Of a stretch of DNA of 13,872 bases, positions 13,788 through 13,872 are shown in pieces. The translations under genes and the position numbers were made by a program. Each line of letters begins with the position of its first letter. The first letter of the stretch is position 1. Below the pieces are notes generated by a model that saw only the letters and a list, made by a program, of their open reading frames with translations, ran no database searches and had not been told where the DNA came from. Source of the stretch: Clostridiales bacterium (GTDB lineage Bacteria > Bacillota > Clostridia > Lachnospirales > WQUN01); contig JAIRVD010000354.1 in NCBI GenBank assembly GCA_031254075.1, positions 1 to 13,872 on the forward strand. Direction: 5' to 3'.

Positions 13788-13872
13788 ATGAAAAAATTTT
13801 ATGCGGTAAAAAATGGAAAGAAAAAAGGGATATTTACCTCTTGGGAGGAATGCAGGAAGAGTGTTGAGGGCT
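13788..13872 (+). CDS. rnhA: Ribonuclease H1 with N-terminal viroplasmin-like domain, first 28 aa (runs off right edge)
   Basis: The visible product KKFYAVKNGKKKGIFTSWEE, followed by CRKSVEG, is the start of the caulimovirus-viroplasmin (RNase H N-terminal hybrid-binding) domain found in many Bacillota RNase HI proteins, where it reads FYAVKxGxxxGIYxSWxxCxxxV. The catalytic RNase H domain would follow beyond the window. I chose ATG 13788 because it places the family's usual MxKFYAVK start at residue 1 and has a weak GGATGA seven bases upstream. An in-frame ATG at 13773 would add five residues (MDDVA), with a GGGG only two bases before it. It lies beyond the terminator, so it forms a separate transcript. 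Confidence 0.8.
   Translation, partial: MKKFYAVKNGKKKGIFTSWEECRKSVEG

Overview
The window looks like part of a chromosome from a low-to-moderate-GC Bacillota (Firmicutes), probably an anaerobic gut or rumen member of Clostridia or Negativicutes. Supporting signs are very strong AGGAGG-type ribosome binding sites, TTG and GTG starts, a hexuronate (uxu) operon, a DUF6273 protein and an RNase H with a viroplasmin domain. The taxon is inferred from style and gene content only. By eye, the flanking housekeeping and sugar genes are richer in G+C than the block at 976-8667, which is rich in A/T and AAA codons. That suggests, without proving, an acquired accessory block.

Layout. (1) 1-699, minus strand: the N-terminal 233 residues of MetF, running off the left edge, with a long leader at 700-862 that has a recognisable promoter, a structured element and a terminator-like hairpin. 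(2) 976-8667, all plus strand: an accessory island. It begins with a helix-turn-helix protein and a Ser/Thr kinase-TPR fusion, then two cysteine-rich miniproteins (74 and 52 aa), two small or medium proteins sharing an identical start cassette, and a Sel1-like repeat protein. It ends with a 731-aa protein with two membrane segments, a coiled coil and Sel1 repeats, which overlaps by 8 bp a gene for a DUF6273 protein. (3) 8674-10436, minus strand: a predicted PD-(D/E)XK nuclease-like protein directly downstream of a Gfo/Idh/MocA oxidoreductase. (4) 10636-13247, plus strand: uxuA and uxuB, divergent from the oxidoreductase and coupled through an ATGA overlap. (5) 13266-13694: a small three-helix membrane protein, followed by a textbook terminator. 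(6) 13788 to the right edge: the start of RNase H1.

How the genes may work together. uxuA and uxuB make fructuronate -> mannonate -> 2-keto-3-deoxygluconate, and the divergent oxidoreductase probably acts on a related sugar. The island at 976-8667 reads as one signalling or conflict-type module: a DNA-binding protein, a kinase with a TPR docking domain, small Cys-rich possible metal-binding proteins, and a membrane-anchored Sel1 scaffold translationally coupled to a protein with a possible ligand-binding C-terminal domain. No function for it is established here. It is the best candidate in the window for an undescribed system. Near its middle (4311-4481) lie a perfect 13-bp inverted repeat, a 22-bp tandem duplication and a probable decayed copy of the 52-aa gene, showing that the locus has been rearranging.
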